A stretch of 64,000 nucleotides of DNA from Hamadaea sp. (GCF_013362815.1 NZ_JABFVK010000004.1:62001-126000); one strand, 5' to 3'. Numbered from the stretch's first letter, positions 42,354 to 53,585 are shown. A program made the numbers and translations. The notes: generated by a model not told the origin, from the letters alone.

Positions 42354-42383
42354 AGGATACTGATCAGGTTCGCCCGGAGTCGA
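42354..42383 (-). promoter_or_regulatory. rnpB promoter
   Basis: On the minus strand, TCGACT (42383-42378), 18 bases, TATCCT (42359-42354), ending 7 bases before the likely 5' end of RNase P RNA. It fits a housekeeping promoter. Confidence 0.55.
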
Positions 42384-42468
42384 TCAGGGACCCATGGACA
42401 CGACACACCGGTCGATCACGACGGTAAGTTCATGATCGCGCGGAAAGGCGGGGCCTGGGGAGGCGCAG

Positions 42469-43230
42469 GTGCAGGCACAGCATGTGGTGGTGTTGCTCGC
42501 GGCCGGGTTCGGCGCGGGTGCGGTGAACGCCGCCGCCGGCGGGGGTTCGCTCATCAGTTTTCCGGCGCTGATCGCGACCGGTTTGCCGCCGAAAATCGCG
42601 AACGTCACGAATTCGGTGGCGGTCTGCCCGGGGTATCTCGCGAGCGTCGCGGGGAGTTGGCGCGACGTCGGCGACGAGCGGCGTACGTTGCTGCGGTTGT
42701 TGCCCACGATCGCGCTCGGCACGGCCACCGGCTGCGCGCTACTGCTGGTCACGTCGGCGGAGGCGTTCGAGCGGGTGGTTCCGTTCCTGGTGCTCGCGGC
42801 CGCCGCGGTGCTCGCCTTCCAGGATCGGCTCAAGGCAGTGGTGGGTCATCCCCATCAGATGAGTACGCGTAAACGGGCGGTCGCGCTGCACGGTCTGGTC
42901 GGGCTGGGCTGTGTGTACGGCGGGTACTTCGGAGCCGCGCTCGGTGTGATGCTGGTGGCGGTGCTTGGGCTGCTCGTCGACGGTTCGCTCAGGCAGATCA
43001 CCGCGATGAAGAACGTGGTCTCCGCCGCCGAGGGGCTCGTGACGATCGCGTACTTCGCCGTCTTCGCGGATGTCCAGTGGTCTGCGGTCGCACTGCTCGC
43101 CCCGGCGACGATTGCGGGCGGGTACGCGGGCGCGCGGATCGCCCGGCGGATTCCGCAGCGGATCCTGCGGGCCGGCATCGTCGCGTACGCCGTCGTAATC
43201 GCGGGAATCCTGTTCGTCCGCGCCTTCTGA
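42469..43230 (+). CDS. TauE/SafE-family membrane transporter
   Basis: 253 residues, about eight helices. The start GAGAVNAAAGGGSLISFPALIATGLPP is the family signature, repeated as YGGYFGAALGVMLVAVLGLL in the second half. The family exports sulfite or organosulfonates. GTG 42469 follows a ggggagg site. Divergent from rnpB. Confidence 0.93.
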   Translation: MQAQHVVVLLAAGFGAGAVNAAAGGGSLISFPALIATGLPPKIANVTNSVAVCPGYLASVAGSWRDVGDERRTLLRLLPTIALGTATGCALLLVTSAEAFERVVPFLVLAAAAVLAFQDRLKAVVGHPHQMSTRKRAVALHGLVGLGCVYGGYFGAALGVMLVAVLGLLVDGSLRQITAMKNVVSAAEGLVTIAYFAVFADVQWSAVALLAPATIAGGYAGARIARRIPQRILRAGIVAYAVVIAGILFVRAF

Positions 43231-43277
43231 ACACAGCCGAAGCGATCTACCATCGTCGAAGGAGAAGGGCGGTGCCA

Positions 43278-44318
43278 ATGTCTACTTCGGTCTCCGATCG
43301 CGACCATCTGATCGCGGCCGCGCTGAGCCTCGTCGCCATCGGCGGGTTGCACCTCGACGGGTGGGCGCACGCCAATCGGCCGGGGCTGGAGACCTTCTTC
43401 ACGCCGTGGCACGCCGTCCTCTACTCCGGTTTCCTTCTGACCGCCGGGTGGCTCGTCCTGCTCGGCGTACGCCTCGGGGGCCGCAGCGCCGGCCCGCTCG
43501 CCTGGTGGAGTGCACTGCCTAAGGCGTACAAGTCGGGGATCGTGGGGGTGGCGGTCTTCGCCGCCGGCGGTGCGGGCGACATGCTGTGGCACACGCTTTT
43601 CGGTGTCGAGACGGGCGTGGACGCGCTGTTGAGCCCCACGCACCTGGTGTTGCTCGTGGGCGGGATGCTGTTGTTCTCCTCGCCTGCGGTGGCCGCGGCG
43701 CGCGACTTCACCGGACGGTGGCCGGGCGTCGTGGCGATTGCGCTTTCGACGGCGTCGGTGGCCGGGGCCGGCGCGTTCTTCCTGAGCTATCTGGAGGTCT
43801 TCCAGTGGCCGCGGGCGTCGCAGCTCTACGTGCCCAACGGGCCGAACGAGGGCAGCGCGGTGCTGGGCTTCGGCGGATATCTGGCGAATACCGCGGCGAT
43901 TCTCGTGGCGATCCTGCTGCTGCGGCGATTCCTGGATCGCGCGCCGCTCGGCGTGCTCACCGCGGTGACCGCCACAGTGTCGATCGGCGGCGCGGCGTTC
44001 ACCGAATTCGCCTATCCGGCCCCGATCGTGGGCGCGATCGCCGGTGCGGTGGTGGCCGACGCAGCGCTCGCCTTCGTGCCATGGCCCTGGGACCGCTGGC
44101 TCGTGCTGGGTGCGCTCGCTCCGCTCGCGATTTGGAGTGGGCAGCTCATCGGCGTCGAGGTGAGCGTCGGAATCGGCTGGACAGTGGAGTTGTGGGCCGG
44201 CGTCGTCGCACTTTGTGGTCTCGCCGGGCTGAGTCTGGCCCTGCTCACCCGCCCGCGTGACGTTCCGGCGGCGCGTCGCGACGAGCCGATCGCGGCCGAA
44301 GCCACCCTCGTCGGGTGA
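43278..44318 (+). CDS. Polytopic membrane protein of unknown function
   Basis: 346 residues with about ten hydrophobic helices, and conserved-looking His/Asp positions in early helices (GGLHLDGWAHANRPGLETFF, FFTPWHAVLYSGF, GDMLWHTLFG). Such His-rich helices could bind a metal or heme, but no family is recognised. It follows TauE by 47 bases and may share its transcript. ATG 43278 is chosen; GTG 43272 is in frame. Confidence 0.7.
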   Translation: MSTSVSDRDHLIAAALSLVAIGGLHLDGWAHANRPGLETFFTPWHAVLYSGFLLTAGWLVLLGVRLGGRSAGPLAWWSALPKAYKSGIVGVAVFAAGGAGDMLWHTLFGVETGVDALLSPTHLVLLVGGMLLFSSPAVAAARDFTGRWPGVVAIALSTASVAGAGAFFLSYLEVFQWPRASQLYVPNGPNEGSAVLGFGGYLANTAAILVAILLLRRFLDRAPLGVLTAVTATVSIGGAAFTEFAYPAPIVGAIAGAVVADAALAFVPWPWDRWLVLGALAPLAIWSGQLIGVEVSVGIGWTVELWAGVVALCGLAGLSLALLTRPRDVPAARRDEPIAAEATLVG

Positions 44319-44433
44319 TGCGCGCCCGGCCTCCCTTGTCGACGGCCGAACGCTGATTCCGCGCTGCCGCAGCGCTTTTCACCGCGTACGCCGAATGGTG
44401 CGAGTCGCCATTCGGCCGTCCGTCCAACATCGC

Positions 44434-44458
44434 CGGAGAAAAGAATTCTCCGATTTTT
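44434..44458 (+). terminator. Intrinsic terminator
   Basis: Stem CGGAGAA (44434-44440) with TTCTCCG (44446-44452) followed by atttttcg. It is 116 bases after the membrane protein gene and closes the TauE transcript. Confidence 0.6.
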
Positions 44459-44589
44459 CGCTGAAATACACACACATGGCCGAATTGCGATGCATAGTGA
44501 CGTTGAGCAACAGCGGCAAAAGTGCCGAGGTTGCACAAACGTCCGCAGCGGGCGAAGGGCCTGTCGGACACATCCGTGAGGAGGAGACG

Positions 44590-45207
44590 ATGGCCGAAGC
44601 TAAGAAGGCCACCCGACCGGCGGCGAAGAAGACCACCGCCAAGAAGACGGCGGCCAAGGCGCCGGCCGGCCGCGCCGCAGCGGTCAAGAAGTCCGCCGCG
44701 GCGAAGAAGACGACGGCGAAGAAGACCACCGCTGCTGCGAAGAAGACGACGGCCGCGAAGAAGACCGCCGCCAAGAAGACGACGGCGAAGAAGACGATGG
44801 CCGCCAAGAAGACCACCGCGAAGCGGGTGACTGCGGCGGTGAAGAAGTCGACCCGTCCCGCGGCGAAGAAGACCACCGCCGCGAAGAAGGCGGCGGCGAA
44901 GAAGACCACGCGTCCGGCCGCCAAGAAGACCACCGCTGCTAAGAAGACCACCGCGGCGGCGAAGAAGACCACCGCGGCGGCGAAGAAGACCACGGCCGTC
45001 AAGAAGACCACCGCGGCTGCGAAGAAGACGACGGCCGCGAAGAAGACCACGGCCAAGAAGACGGCCGCGAAGAAGACCACGCGTCCGGCCGCCAAGAAGA
45101 CCACCGCGGCGAAGAAGACGACGCGCCCGGCCGCGAAGAAGACCACGGCCAAGAAGACGGCCGCGAAGAAGACCACCGCGAAGCGGACTACCTCGCGTAT
45201 GCGCTGA
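44590..45207 (+). CDS. Histone-H1-like Lys/Ala-rich nucleoid protein
   Basis: 205 residues made almost entirely of repeated KK-T-A-A-K units with scattered TRPAAKK blocks. There is no HU domain; in most actinobacteria such a tail is fused to HU. It resembles eukaryotic H1 tails and bacterial Hc1-type proteins, so it probably binds DNA non-specifically and helps compact the nucleoid. A strong gaggag site precedes ATG 44590. The repetitive DNA is prone to length change. Confidence 0.9.
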   Translation: MAEAKKATRPAAKKTTAKKTAAKAPAGRAAAVKKSAAAKKTTAKKTTAAAKKTTAAKKTAAKKTTAKKTMAAKKTTAKRVTAAVKKSTRPAAKKTTAAKKAAAKKTTRPAAKKTTAAKKTTAAAKKTTAAAKKTTAVKKTTAAAKKTTAAKKTTAKKTAAKKTTRPAAKKTTAAKKTTRPAAKKTTAKKTAAKKTTAKRTTSRMR

Positions 45208-45214
45208 TGTCCGA

Positions 45215-45244
45215 CGGGCCGCCGGATGCACGGCCGGCGGCCCG
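45215..45244. terminator. GC-rich hairpin after the H1-like gene
   Basis: Perfect 11-bp stem (cgggccgccgg with ccggcggcccg) around an 8-nt loop, 8 bases after the stop codon; no T-run. Confidence 0.6.
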
Positions 45245-45293
45245 CTGCATGTCTCGACCCGCGTCGGGTGCACGGCACTGGTAGGAATGTGCC

Positions 45294-46679
45294 GTGGTCA
45301 CCCGACGCGTTTTCGCCTCCGCCATCGACTTCGGCCCCCTGCGCGCGGAGCTTCATCTGCCCGACTCGTTCCCGTCCGCGGCCCAGGCCGAGGCTGAGGC
45401 CAGTGCCGCCGCCCCCAAGCTGCCCGCGCTCGACCGGACCGACGTCGAGTTCGTCACGATCGACCCGCCCGGCTCGCGGGACCTCGATCAAGCGGTCTGC
45501 CTGCGGCGCCGCGGTTCCGGTTTTCAGGTGTGGTACGCCATCGCCGACGTCCTGAGCGCGGTGCCCAGCGGGGGCGCCCTGGAAGCCGAGACGTGGAAAC
45601 GGGGGCAGACCGTCTACCTGCCCGACGGCAATGTGCCGTTGCACCCCGTCGTGCTCAGCGAAGGCGCGGCCAGCCTCCTGCCGGAGCAGGAACGGGCCGC
45701 CGTCGTGTGGACGATCGACCTCGACTCGAACGGTGTCACCGAGGGCGTGCACGTCGAACGGGCTCGCGTACGCAGCCGCGCGAAGCTCGCGTACGCGAAC
45801 GTGCAGCGCGAGGTGGATCAGGACAAGCTGCCGGAGTCGATCGCACTACTGCCCGAGATCGGCCGCCTCCTCGTCGAGCAGGGTCTCCAGCGTGGGGCGA
45901 TCAACCTGCCGATGCCCGAGCAGGACGTCGTGGTCAGTAAGTCGGGCTGGCGGCTGGAACTGCGCCCGCCGCTGCCGGTGGAGGAGTGGAACGCGCAGAT
46001 CTCGCTGCTCACCGGCATGGCGGCGGCCCAGCTGATGCTGCGCGGCGGAGTCGGACTGCTCCGAACGATGCCATATCCGACGCCGGAGGCGCTGAGCAAG
46101 CTGCGTACGGCAGCGGCCGGGCTCGGGATCGAGTGGCCCGCCGAAGTGAGCGTCGGCCGGGTCCTCGCCGGTCTCGACCCGAAGAACCCCCGGGCCGCCG
46201 CGTTCATCGACCAGACCGCTGAGACGCTGCGTGGAGCCGGATACACCGCGTTCGACGGCGTACGCCCGGAGCAGACCGACCATGGCGGCGTCGCCGGGGC
46301 GTACGCGCACGTGACGGCCCCGTTGCGCCGCCTGGCCGACCGGTACGCCACCGAAGCGGCCCTGGCCGTCTACGAAGGCCGTCCGGTGCCCGACGAGATC
46401 CGGGCGGCGCTGCCGAAGCTGCCCGAGGTGATGGCGGAGACGGGGCGGATCGCCTCCGCCGCCGACCGGGGTGCGATCGACCTCGCCGAGGCGCTGCTGC
46501 TGAAGGATCGGGTGGGCGAGGTCTTCGACGCCGCCGTGGTCGACGACGACCAGATCGCGCTCGACGAGCCGCCGGTACGCGCCCGCTGCTCGGGCGACCT
46601 CAAGCCCGGTGAGCGGGTGCGGGCTCGGCTCACCGACGCCGACCCCGTCAAGCGGCTGGTGCGCTTCACTGCTGTATAG
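45294..46679 (+). CDS. RNB-domain ribonuclease
   Basis: 461 residues, an RNase II/R catalytic domain: VTIDPPGSRDLDQAVCL holds the acidic residues that bind Mg, and VAGAYAHVTAPLRRLADRYA is the second conserved block. The N- and C-terminal cold-shock and S1 RNA-binding domains of full RNase R are mostly missing; only a short S1-like end is present. It should be a 3'-5' exoribonuclease. It starts at GTG 45294. Confidence 0.92.
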   Translation: MVTRRVFASAIDFGPLRAELHLPDSFPSAAQAEAEASAAAPKLPALDRTDVEFVTIDPPGSRDLDQAVCLRRRGSGFQVWYAIADVLSAVPSGGALEAETWKRGQTVYLPDGNVPLHPVVLSEGAASLLPEQERAAVVWTIDLDSNGVTEGVHVERARVRSRAKLAYANVQREVDQDKLPESIALLPEIGRLLVEQGLQRGAINLPMPEQDVVVSKSGWRLELRPPLPVEEWNAQISLLTGMAAAQLMLRGGVGLLRTMPYPTPEALSKLRTAAAGLGIEWPAEVSVGRVLAGLDPKNPRAAAFIDQTAETLRGAGYTAFDGVRPEQTDHGGVAGAYAHVTAPLRRLADRYATEAALAVYEGRPVPDEIRAALPKLPEVMAETGRIASAADRGAIDLAEALLLKDRVGEVFDAAVVDDDQIALDEPPVRARCSGDLKPGERVRARLTDADPVKRLVRFTAV

Positions 46680-46692
46680 CGCTCTCTCTTTC

Positions 46693-46757
46693 GCTGCAGA
46701 TCACGGTTACCCATGCTTCCCGACCGCTCGGAAGCATGCGTAACCGTGATCTGCAGC
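46693..46757. repeat. Long palindrome, family II copy G
   Basis: 28-bp arms (46693-46720 and 46730-46757) with a single mismatch, the same stem as 30706 but a different 9-nt loop. It lies between two + strand genes. Confidence 0.9.
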
Positions 46758-46802
46758 GGTCTCGCTGGAGCCGGCCGGATACCCGCCGGTAGGGTCGGAC
46801 GC

Positions 46803-47495
46803 ATGGCTCTCGACGCGATCTCCCTGCCCGACGTCTCCGGTCTGACGGTCGGCATCCTCGGCGGCACCGGTGACCAGGGACGAGGGCTGGCGTACCGGCT
46901 CGCCCGGGCGGGCCAGCGGATCGTCATCGGCTCCCGGTCGGCCGAGCGGGCCGGTGCGGCCGCCGCGGAGATCGCCGCGCTGGCCGGGCAGACGGCCGAC
47001 GTCACAGGTGCTGACAACGCCGCCGTCGCCGCCGGGTCGGACATCGTGATCGTCGCCGTGCCGTGGGACGGCCACGGAGAGCTGCTGACTTCGCTGCGCG
47101 AGCCGCTCGCGGGCAAGCTCGTCGTCGACTGCGTGAATCCGCTCGGCTTCGACAAGCAGGGGCCGTACGCGTTGCGCGTACCGGAGGGGAGTGCGGCCGA
47201 ACAGGCGGCGGCGCTGCTGCCGGACTCGACCGTGTGCGCCGCCTTCCACCATGTGAGCGCCGCTCTGCTGGCCGACCCGGAGGTCGCCGCGATGCAGCTG
47301 GACGTGCTCGTGCTCGGGGAGGAACGGGAAAAGGTCGCCGTCGTGCAGGCCCTCGCGAATCGCATTCCCGGCATGCGCGGGGTGTATGCCGGCCGTCTCC
47401 GGAATGCGCATCAGATCGAGGCGTTCACCGCCAATCTGATCGCCATCAACAAGCGATACAAGTCGCACGCCGGTATTCGCGTCACCGACGTCTGA
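46803..47495 (+). CDS. npdG: NADPH-dependent F420 reductase
   Basis: 230 residues, Rossmann fold: VGILGGTGDQGRGLAYRLA binds NADP, and GSRSAERA follows. The middle has VAVPWDGHGELLTSL and DCVNPLGFDKQGPYAL, and the end HQIEAFTANLIAINKRYK. It transfers hydride between NADPH and cofactor F420, supplying reduced F420 for actinobacterial metabolism. ATG 46803 follows ggtcggac; no strong ribosome site. Confidence 0.92.
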   Translation: MALDAISLPDVSGLTVGILGGTGDQGRGLAYRLARAGQRIVIGSRSAERAGAAAAEIAALAGQTADVTGADNAAVAAGSDIVIVAVPWDGHGELLTSLREPLAGKLVVDCVNPLGFDKQGPYALRVPEGSAAEQAAALLPDSTVCAAFHHVSAALLADPEVAAMQLDVLVLGEEREKVAVVQALANRIPGMRGVYAGRLRNAHQIEAFTANLIAINKRYKSHAGIRVTDV

Positions 47496-47507
47496 CGGCT
47501 CAATGAG

Positions 47508-47535
47508 AAAGCCCCGGCCGGAGCCGGGGCCCTTT
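47508..47535. terminator. Bidirectional terminator
   Basis: Stem gccccggc/gccggggc (47511-47518, 47523-47530) with a 4-nt loop, flanked by aaa on the left and ccctttcgattt on the right. It lies between convergent npdG and panB. Confidence 0.75.
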
Positions 47536-47539
47536 CGAT

Positions 47540-48376
47540 TTAGAAAGTATGTTCGGATGCGGGGAACACTCCGCCCCGGACTTCTTCGGCGTACTGCTTG
47601 ACCGCGTCGGTCAGCACGGTGTTCAGGTCGGCGTACCGCTTCACGAAGCGCGGCGCCGGTCCGGTACGCAGTCCGGCCATGTCCTGCCAGACCAGCACCT
47701 GGGCGTCGCAGTCGGGGCCGGCGCCGATCCCGATGGTGGGGATGTCGAGCTCGTGGGTGACCTGCTTGGCGACCTCGCCCGGAACCATCTCCAGGACGAC
47801 GGAGAACGCGCCGGCTTCGGCGACCGCCCGGGCGTCGGCGAGGATCTGCTCAGCTGTGTCGCCGCGGCCCTGCACCCGGTATCCGCCCAGCACGTGCTCA
47901 CTCTGCGGGGTGAATCCGATGTGCGCCATGACCGGTACGCCGGCCTGCGTGAGCGCCTCGATCGCAGCGGCACTGCGCCGGCCGCCTTCGAGCTTCACGG
48001 CGTGACAGCCGCCCTCCTTGAGGAACCGTACGCCGGTGCGCAGCGCCTGGGTGGGGCCTTCCTCGTAGGAGCCGAACGGCAGGTCCCCGACGACGAGAGC
48101 GCGCTTGGTCGCCCGGGTCACCGCGCGTACCAGGGGGAGTAGTTCGTCGACCGTCACCGGCAAGGTCGTCTCGTAGCCGAAGACGTTGTTGGCGGCCGAA
48201 TCGCCGACCAGCAGCACGGGGATTCCCGCGGAGTCGAAAAGCGCGGCGGTGTACTGGTCATAGGAGGTGAGCATCGCCCACTTCTCCCCGCGTTCCTTCG
48301 CCAGCAGCAGATCACGGGTGCGTACGCGCTTGGTGGCGGGCCCGCCGTAGAGGGACGGGACTTCTGACTGGGACAT
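47540..48376 (-). CDS. panB: Ketopantoate hydroxymethyltransferase
   Basis: 278 residues. Characteristic blocks: [25 protein letters not shown] (first metal-binding aspartate), [23 protein letters not shown] and [18 protein letters not shown]. It makes ketopantoate for pantothenate and CoA. ATG 48376 has ggag upstream; an in-frame ATG at 48388 is possible. Confidence 0.96.
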   Translation of the reverse strand: MSQSEVPSLYGGPATKRVRTRDLLLAKERGEKWAMLTSYDQYTAALFDSAGIPVLLVGDSAANNVFGYETTLPVTVDELLPLVRAVTRATKRALVVGDLPFGSYEEGPTQALRTGVRFLKEGGCHAVKLEGGRRSAAAIEALTQAGVPVMAHIGFTPQSEHVLGGYRVQGRGDTAEQILADARAVAEAGAFSVVLEMVPGEVAKQVTHELDIPTIGIGAGPDCDAQVLVWQDMAGLRTGPAPRFVKRYADLNTVLTDAVKQYAEEVRGGVFPASEHTF

Positions 48377-48504
48377 CGGCGTCTCCATGGGTGTGTCTCG
48401 AGGCCGCGAGGTGCGGTCCCCGGATGAGGTGATCGTCCCACTTTGCGCAACCGGCCGGTTAACCTTCGTGCAACATCTCACAGCCACCTCGGCGGTCTGC
48501 TAGC

Positions 48505-48569
48505 GCGCTGGATCACGGATCACGGTCGAATCACGGTGCAAGATTCGACCGTGATCCCTGATCCAGCGC
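48505..48569. repeat. Long palindrome, family I copy D
   Basis: 28-nt arms (48505-48532 and 48542-48569), one mismatch, with the family's gcgctggatca ends and gtcgaatc core but a different middle (cacggatcacg). It lies in the divergent region between panB and ettA, where neither gene needs a terminator. Confidence 0.88.
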
Positions 48570-48653
48570 CGTAGGGGCGGCCGTGAGGAAGAAACCGGGG
48601 CGTGGAAAGATTGACGGGATATCCGATCCGATACCCAGGGGGTTGGCCCGACC

Positions 48654-50330
<1,677 letters not shown>

Positions 50331-50337
50331 CCCGACC

Positions 50338-50748
50338 TTGAGTAAGCGGTTCGTCTACCACGTCAGCCTCCGCTGGTCCGACCTGGACGCCTACGGCCAT
50401 GTCAACAACGCGCGCTTCCTCACGCTTTACGAGGAGGCGCGGGTGGCGATGATGTTCGTGGGCGCCCGGTCGGCCGGCTTGGCGACGTTCGAGGAAGGCA
50501 TCGTCGTCTCCCGGCACGAGGTCGACTACCTGCGCCCGGTGGACTACGGCGATCCGGTCCGGATCGAGATGTGGATCGACGAGCTGCGGCCGTCCCGGTT
50601 CACCGTCTGCTACGAGCTTTTCGACGGCGACGTCCTGGCCAGCCGGGCGCGGTCCATCCTGGTCCCGTTCGACCTGGACAAGGGCCGTCCGCGCCGGCTT
50701 TCCGATGCCGAGCAGGAGTTTCTGCAGCCGTGGATCTCCGCTTCCTAG
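50338..50748 (+). CDS. 4HBT acyl-CoA thioesterase
   Basis: 136 residues, hotdog fold of the YbgC/FadM type: RWSDLDAYGHVNNARFLTLYEEAR holds the catalytic Asp region. It hydrolyses acyl-CoA esters. It starts with a rare TTG only 7 bases after ettA and so depends on coupling to it. Confidence 0.9.
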   Translation: MSKRFVYHVSLRWSDLDAYGHVNNARFLTLYEEARVAMMFVGARSAGLATFEEGIVVSRHEVDYLRPVDYGDPVRIEMWIDELRPSRFTVCYELFDGDVLASRARSILVPFDLDKGRPRRLSDAEQEFLQPWISAS

Positions 50749-51365
50749 CCCGGCTCGCCCGGTTCGACCCACAGGCCCTGGTCCGCGTGCGGCCGGCGGG
50801 TCCGAACCAGGTCGCCCTCTGGGGCAGGCTGCCGTGGGGGGTCCTGGTCACGCGTACCGCCGAGGGCTTCACGTCGGCCGACCGCACGTTCGCGGTGGCC
50901 GATCTGCTGGCTGGCGCCGAGCATCCGCGAACGCGCGACAGCGAGTGGCGGTGGGCGCTGCCGTCGGCGGCCGCGAAGTCCGTCGAGCTTCTGCCCGCCC
51001 AAGTGGTACGCGATATCGCCCGAGCGGCGGCGGAGACCCTGCGCCAGGCGTCCACCGGTGGCGTCGGTGGCCAAGCCGTGGGGTCCCGGCGGTTGCGGGA
51101 CGCGTTGCTGGATCACGTGGCCATCACGGTCACCGTCGACGCCGCCGACTGGTCCGGCCGGCCGATCGAGGTGCCGCAACGGCTCGTTCAGGCCGTCACC
51201 AGGATGGGACTGCTGGACACTGAAGACGTCGATCTGGCCGCCCGTGACGCGACTGTGACTGCCGATGCGGTCGACGTGGTGGTGTCCGGACCGTGGATCG
51301 GGCTGTCCGCTCCGGGGGGCATCGCTTGGTATCGGCCGTCTGCGCCGACGCTGCGCCCCTTGTGA
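50730..51365 (+). CDS. Hypothetical protein
   Basis: 211 residues, no membrane segment. It begins FLARLARFDPQALVRVRPAG and has a helical centre (AAAKSVELLPAQVVRDIARAAAETL). It overlaps the thioesterase gene by 19 bases in another frame (GTG 50730). I do not recognise the family; it seems a regular partner gene of the thioesterase. Confidence 0.7.
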   Translation: MDLRFLARLARFDPQALVRVRPAGPNQVALWGRLPWGVLVTRTAEGFTSADRTFAVADLLAGAEHPRTRDSEWRWALPSAAAKSVELLPAQVVRDIARAAAETLRQASTGGVGGQAVGSRRLRDALLDHVAITVTVDAADWSGRPIEVPQRLVQAVTRMGLLDTEDVDLAARDATVTADAVDVVVSGPWIGLSAPGGIAWYRPSAPTLRPL

Positions 51366-51563
51366 AAGCTGTCGCGGAAACCTCGCGCTCCTTGCCAACC
51401 CTTACGCAACTACGTTGCGCCATCGGCCATTCGGCCCATCATCGCTGAACCGAACGGATCGTGGATGCGGTTGGGGGGCTGCCAGAACTCGTACTTCCAG
51501 GTAACGTTCAGCCTCGGGATCACACGCAAGGTAACCGTTCGGATCCATAGAGGAGCGCGAGCA

Positions 51564-52151
51564 ATGCCGTGGTGGTCAGTTGCGTCATGGTTTACGCCAA
51601 GTCGTTCGTTGCGCCATCACACGGGGGATCACGAGACGTCGCTGCGGTCTGCCGCATGCGAGGATCTCGGCCGGACCGCATTCGCCGTCCCGGATGACCT
51701 TTCCACGCTCGACCTCGGGCCGGCACCGGGAGCGATCGCTCCGGTGACGCTTTCCCGAGTCGCCACCGCGTTAAACCTTCTCGATGTCCGATATCTCTCC
51801 GACGGGTTCGGCAACCTCCTCGCGATGTGGGAGCGGCACGCGCTGCTGTACACAATGGAGGGACCCGATGACGAGATCCTGGTGATCCGGGCTCGGCCGC
51901 ACGCCACTGTGCCGATCGACTTCGCCGATCGGGCGTACCGGGCGGTCAACGAGTGGAACCACGTCAACCGGTTCGCCAAGGCGTACGTGGGGGATCCGAC
52001 CGACGGCGGGCAACTGCCGATCTACGCCGAGACCCAGGTCCCGCTCAGTGCGGGGGCCCACGACGCGTTGCTCGTCGAACTGGTCGAATGTGGAGCGTCG
52101 GTCGCGACCGAGTTCGTCGACTGGCTGCATTCCGAGGCCGCCCTCATCTAA
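51564..52151 (+). CDS. YbjN-type chaperone-fold protein
   Basis: About 195 residues. The core SRVATALNLLDVRYLSDGFGNLLA and AYRAVNEWNHVNRFAKAYVG match the YbjN fold (type III secretion chaperone-like), a family linked to stress and surface traits in enterobacteria but unknown here. ATG 51564 follows gaggagcg. A 33-residue extension upstream is in frame but lacks support. Confidence 0.85.
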   Translation: MPWWSVASWFTPSRSLRHHTGDHETSLRSAACEDLGRTAFAVPDDLSTLDLGPAPGAIAPVTLSRVATALNLLDVRYLSDGFGNLLAMWERHALLYTMEGPDDEILVIRARPHATVPIDFADRAYRAVNEWNHVNRFAKAYVGDPTDGGQLPIYAETQVPLSAGAHDALLVELVECGASVATEFVDWLHSEAALI

Positions 52152-52154
52152 CCG

Positions 52155-52214
52155 TTGATCATGAACCTAGGGTTCCATCCGTCGGTGTGTCACCGCCCCT
52201 AAGGCCATGATCAA
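52155..52214. repeat. Imperfect palindrome
   Basis: ttgatcatgaacctaggg (52155-52172) pairs imperfectly with the end cccctaaggccatgatcaa (52196-52214), between two convergent genes. Its tgatcatg ends resemble the outer arms of the nested palindrome at 19958. Confidence 0.65.
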
Positions 52215-52217
52215 ACG

Positions 52218-53471
52218 TCACCGCAGAGGAAACATTCCGATGCGGCCGTGGTATTCGTGGCCGAGCTGGTCGGTGTCCGAACCGACGAGCAGACCCTGGG
52301 GGCATACGACGAAGGCGCGGAGTCCCTCGCCCCGGCTGCGCGTCGGGTTCCACGCCATCGCCCTGCCCGTCCGGGGATCGATCGCGGCGATGCCGGGTCG
52401 GCTGACCGCGCCGAACCCGGCGTCCTCATGCCCGTTCGGGTTGTCCAGCCAGCGCTGATGCCCGCCGACGTAGACCGCCGTGCCGGTGACGGCGACGGCG
52501 TACAGCGAATCGCCGCCGGTGTGGTTGACCCAGGTCGGCTTGGTGCTGCCGGCGGCGTACGTCTCGAATCGGGCGGCCGTGTCGCACAACAGATCCGGCG
52601 CAGACATCCGGCCCGTCGTCACGATGACGAAGTAGTCGCCGTCGGGAGAGAAGTCGACGTCACGCATGTAGGTGTCGAACTGGCGGCGGCACCGCGGGTT
52701 GTACGCGTCGGTGCTCCAGCCGGCCAGCCGTACCCCGGGTCGGGAGATGTCCAGCAACGCCACCTGTACGCGCTTCTGCCCGAGCACCTGGGTGAGCGCG
52801 CCGATGACGGCCAGCCGGTCGCCGGCCGGACTGATGGCCAGCCCCTCGACCTTCGCCCGCCCGATCTCGGGAGCCTGCAACTTCGCGTCGAAGGACCGGT
52901 CGAGTGCCCCGGTACGCACGTCGATGCGGGCCAGCGCCTTCCGGGAGACGTCATCGGCGAAGCCGAACCAGCCGCCCACGTACGCCCAGCCGCCGCGGAC
53001 CACGATGGCGCGTACGTCGCCGTCGACCCAGCCGTCGAACCCGGCCGACGGCCGCCCGGTGCCGACGTCGAGCCGAGCCAGGCCGGGGTTGGTGACGCCG
53101 TCCACCTTGTTGAAGTCGCCGCCGACGAGAACGCTGTTGTCCGGGCCGGGGGCCAGCGCCCACACCGGCCCGTCCAGCTCGGCCCGCATCGGCAGGACCC
53201 GGCCGGTGCTCAGGCTGAACGCCATGATGTTCCAGCGCTCGTAGTCCGTGCCCCGGTCGGCGCTGCTGACCTCGCTGAAGTCGCCCCCGACCACGACGGC
53301 GTCGCCGACGATCGTCATCGCGTAGACCGCGCCGTCGCGGATGTGCGGAGTCCAGTCGACTGGATTCGTCGACACGACCGGCTGGTAGTCCGCGCCCTCA
53401 GCGGGCGAGAAGCTCGAACCGGTGAGCAGGACGAGAGCTGCCGTAACACCGAGGAAAAGCCGACGACTCAT
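52218..53471 (-). CDS. Secreted beta-propeller (delta-60-like) protein
   Basis: About 417 residues. A signal peptide (LFLGVTAALVLLTGSSFSPAEG) is followed by repeats of about 45 residues with the pattern V-Y-V-G-G-x-F (AVVVGGDFSEV, SVLVGGDFNKV, WAYVGGWFGFA, AVYVGGHQRWL), typical of a beta-propeller. Secreted, role unknown; similar proteins lie beside surface systems. ATG 53471 starts exactly at the signal. Confidence 0.88.
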   Translation of the reverse strand: MSRRLFLGVTAALVLLTGSSFSPAEGADYQPVVSTNPVDWTPHIRDGAVYAMTIVGDAVVVGGDFSEVSSADRGTDYERWNIMAFSLSTGRVLPMRAELDGPVWALAPGPDNSVLVGGDFNKVDGVTNPGLARLDVGTGRPSAGFDGWVDGDVRAIVVRGGWAYVGGWFGFADDVSRKALARIDVRTGALDRSFDAKLQAPEIGRAKVEGLAISPAGDRLAVIGALTQVLGQKRVQVALLDISRPGVRLAGWSTDAYNPRCRRQFDTYMRDVDFSPDGDYFVIVTTGRMSAPDLLCDTAARFETYAAGSTKPTWVNHTGGDSLYAVAVTGTAVYVGGHQRWLDNPNGHEDAGFGAVSRPGIAAIDPRTGRAMAWNPTRSRGEGLRAFVVCPQGLLVGSDTDQLGHEYHGRIGMFPLR

Positions 53472-53585
53472 GACATACGTAACGATGCAGGATGCTGTCG
53501 CGAAGCGTGCGAAGCGGGCTAAAGCAGCGCGGCCGTGCTGCGGCGGCGGACGTTCCGTCCGCATTCACCATGCTGTGCTAGCCGC

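Noticed and set aside
44590-45207. CRISPR-like or minisatellite array
   Set aside because: The regular repeats are codons of a Lys/Ala-rich protein in one continuous frame with a good ribosome site; units are not spacer-separated.
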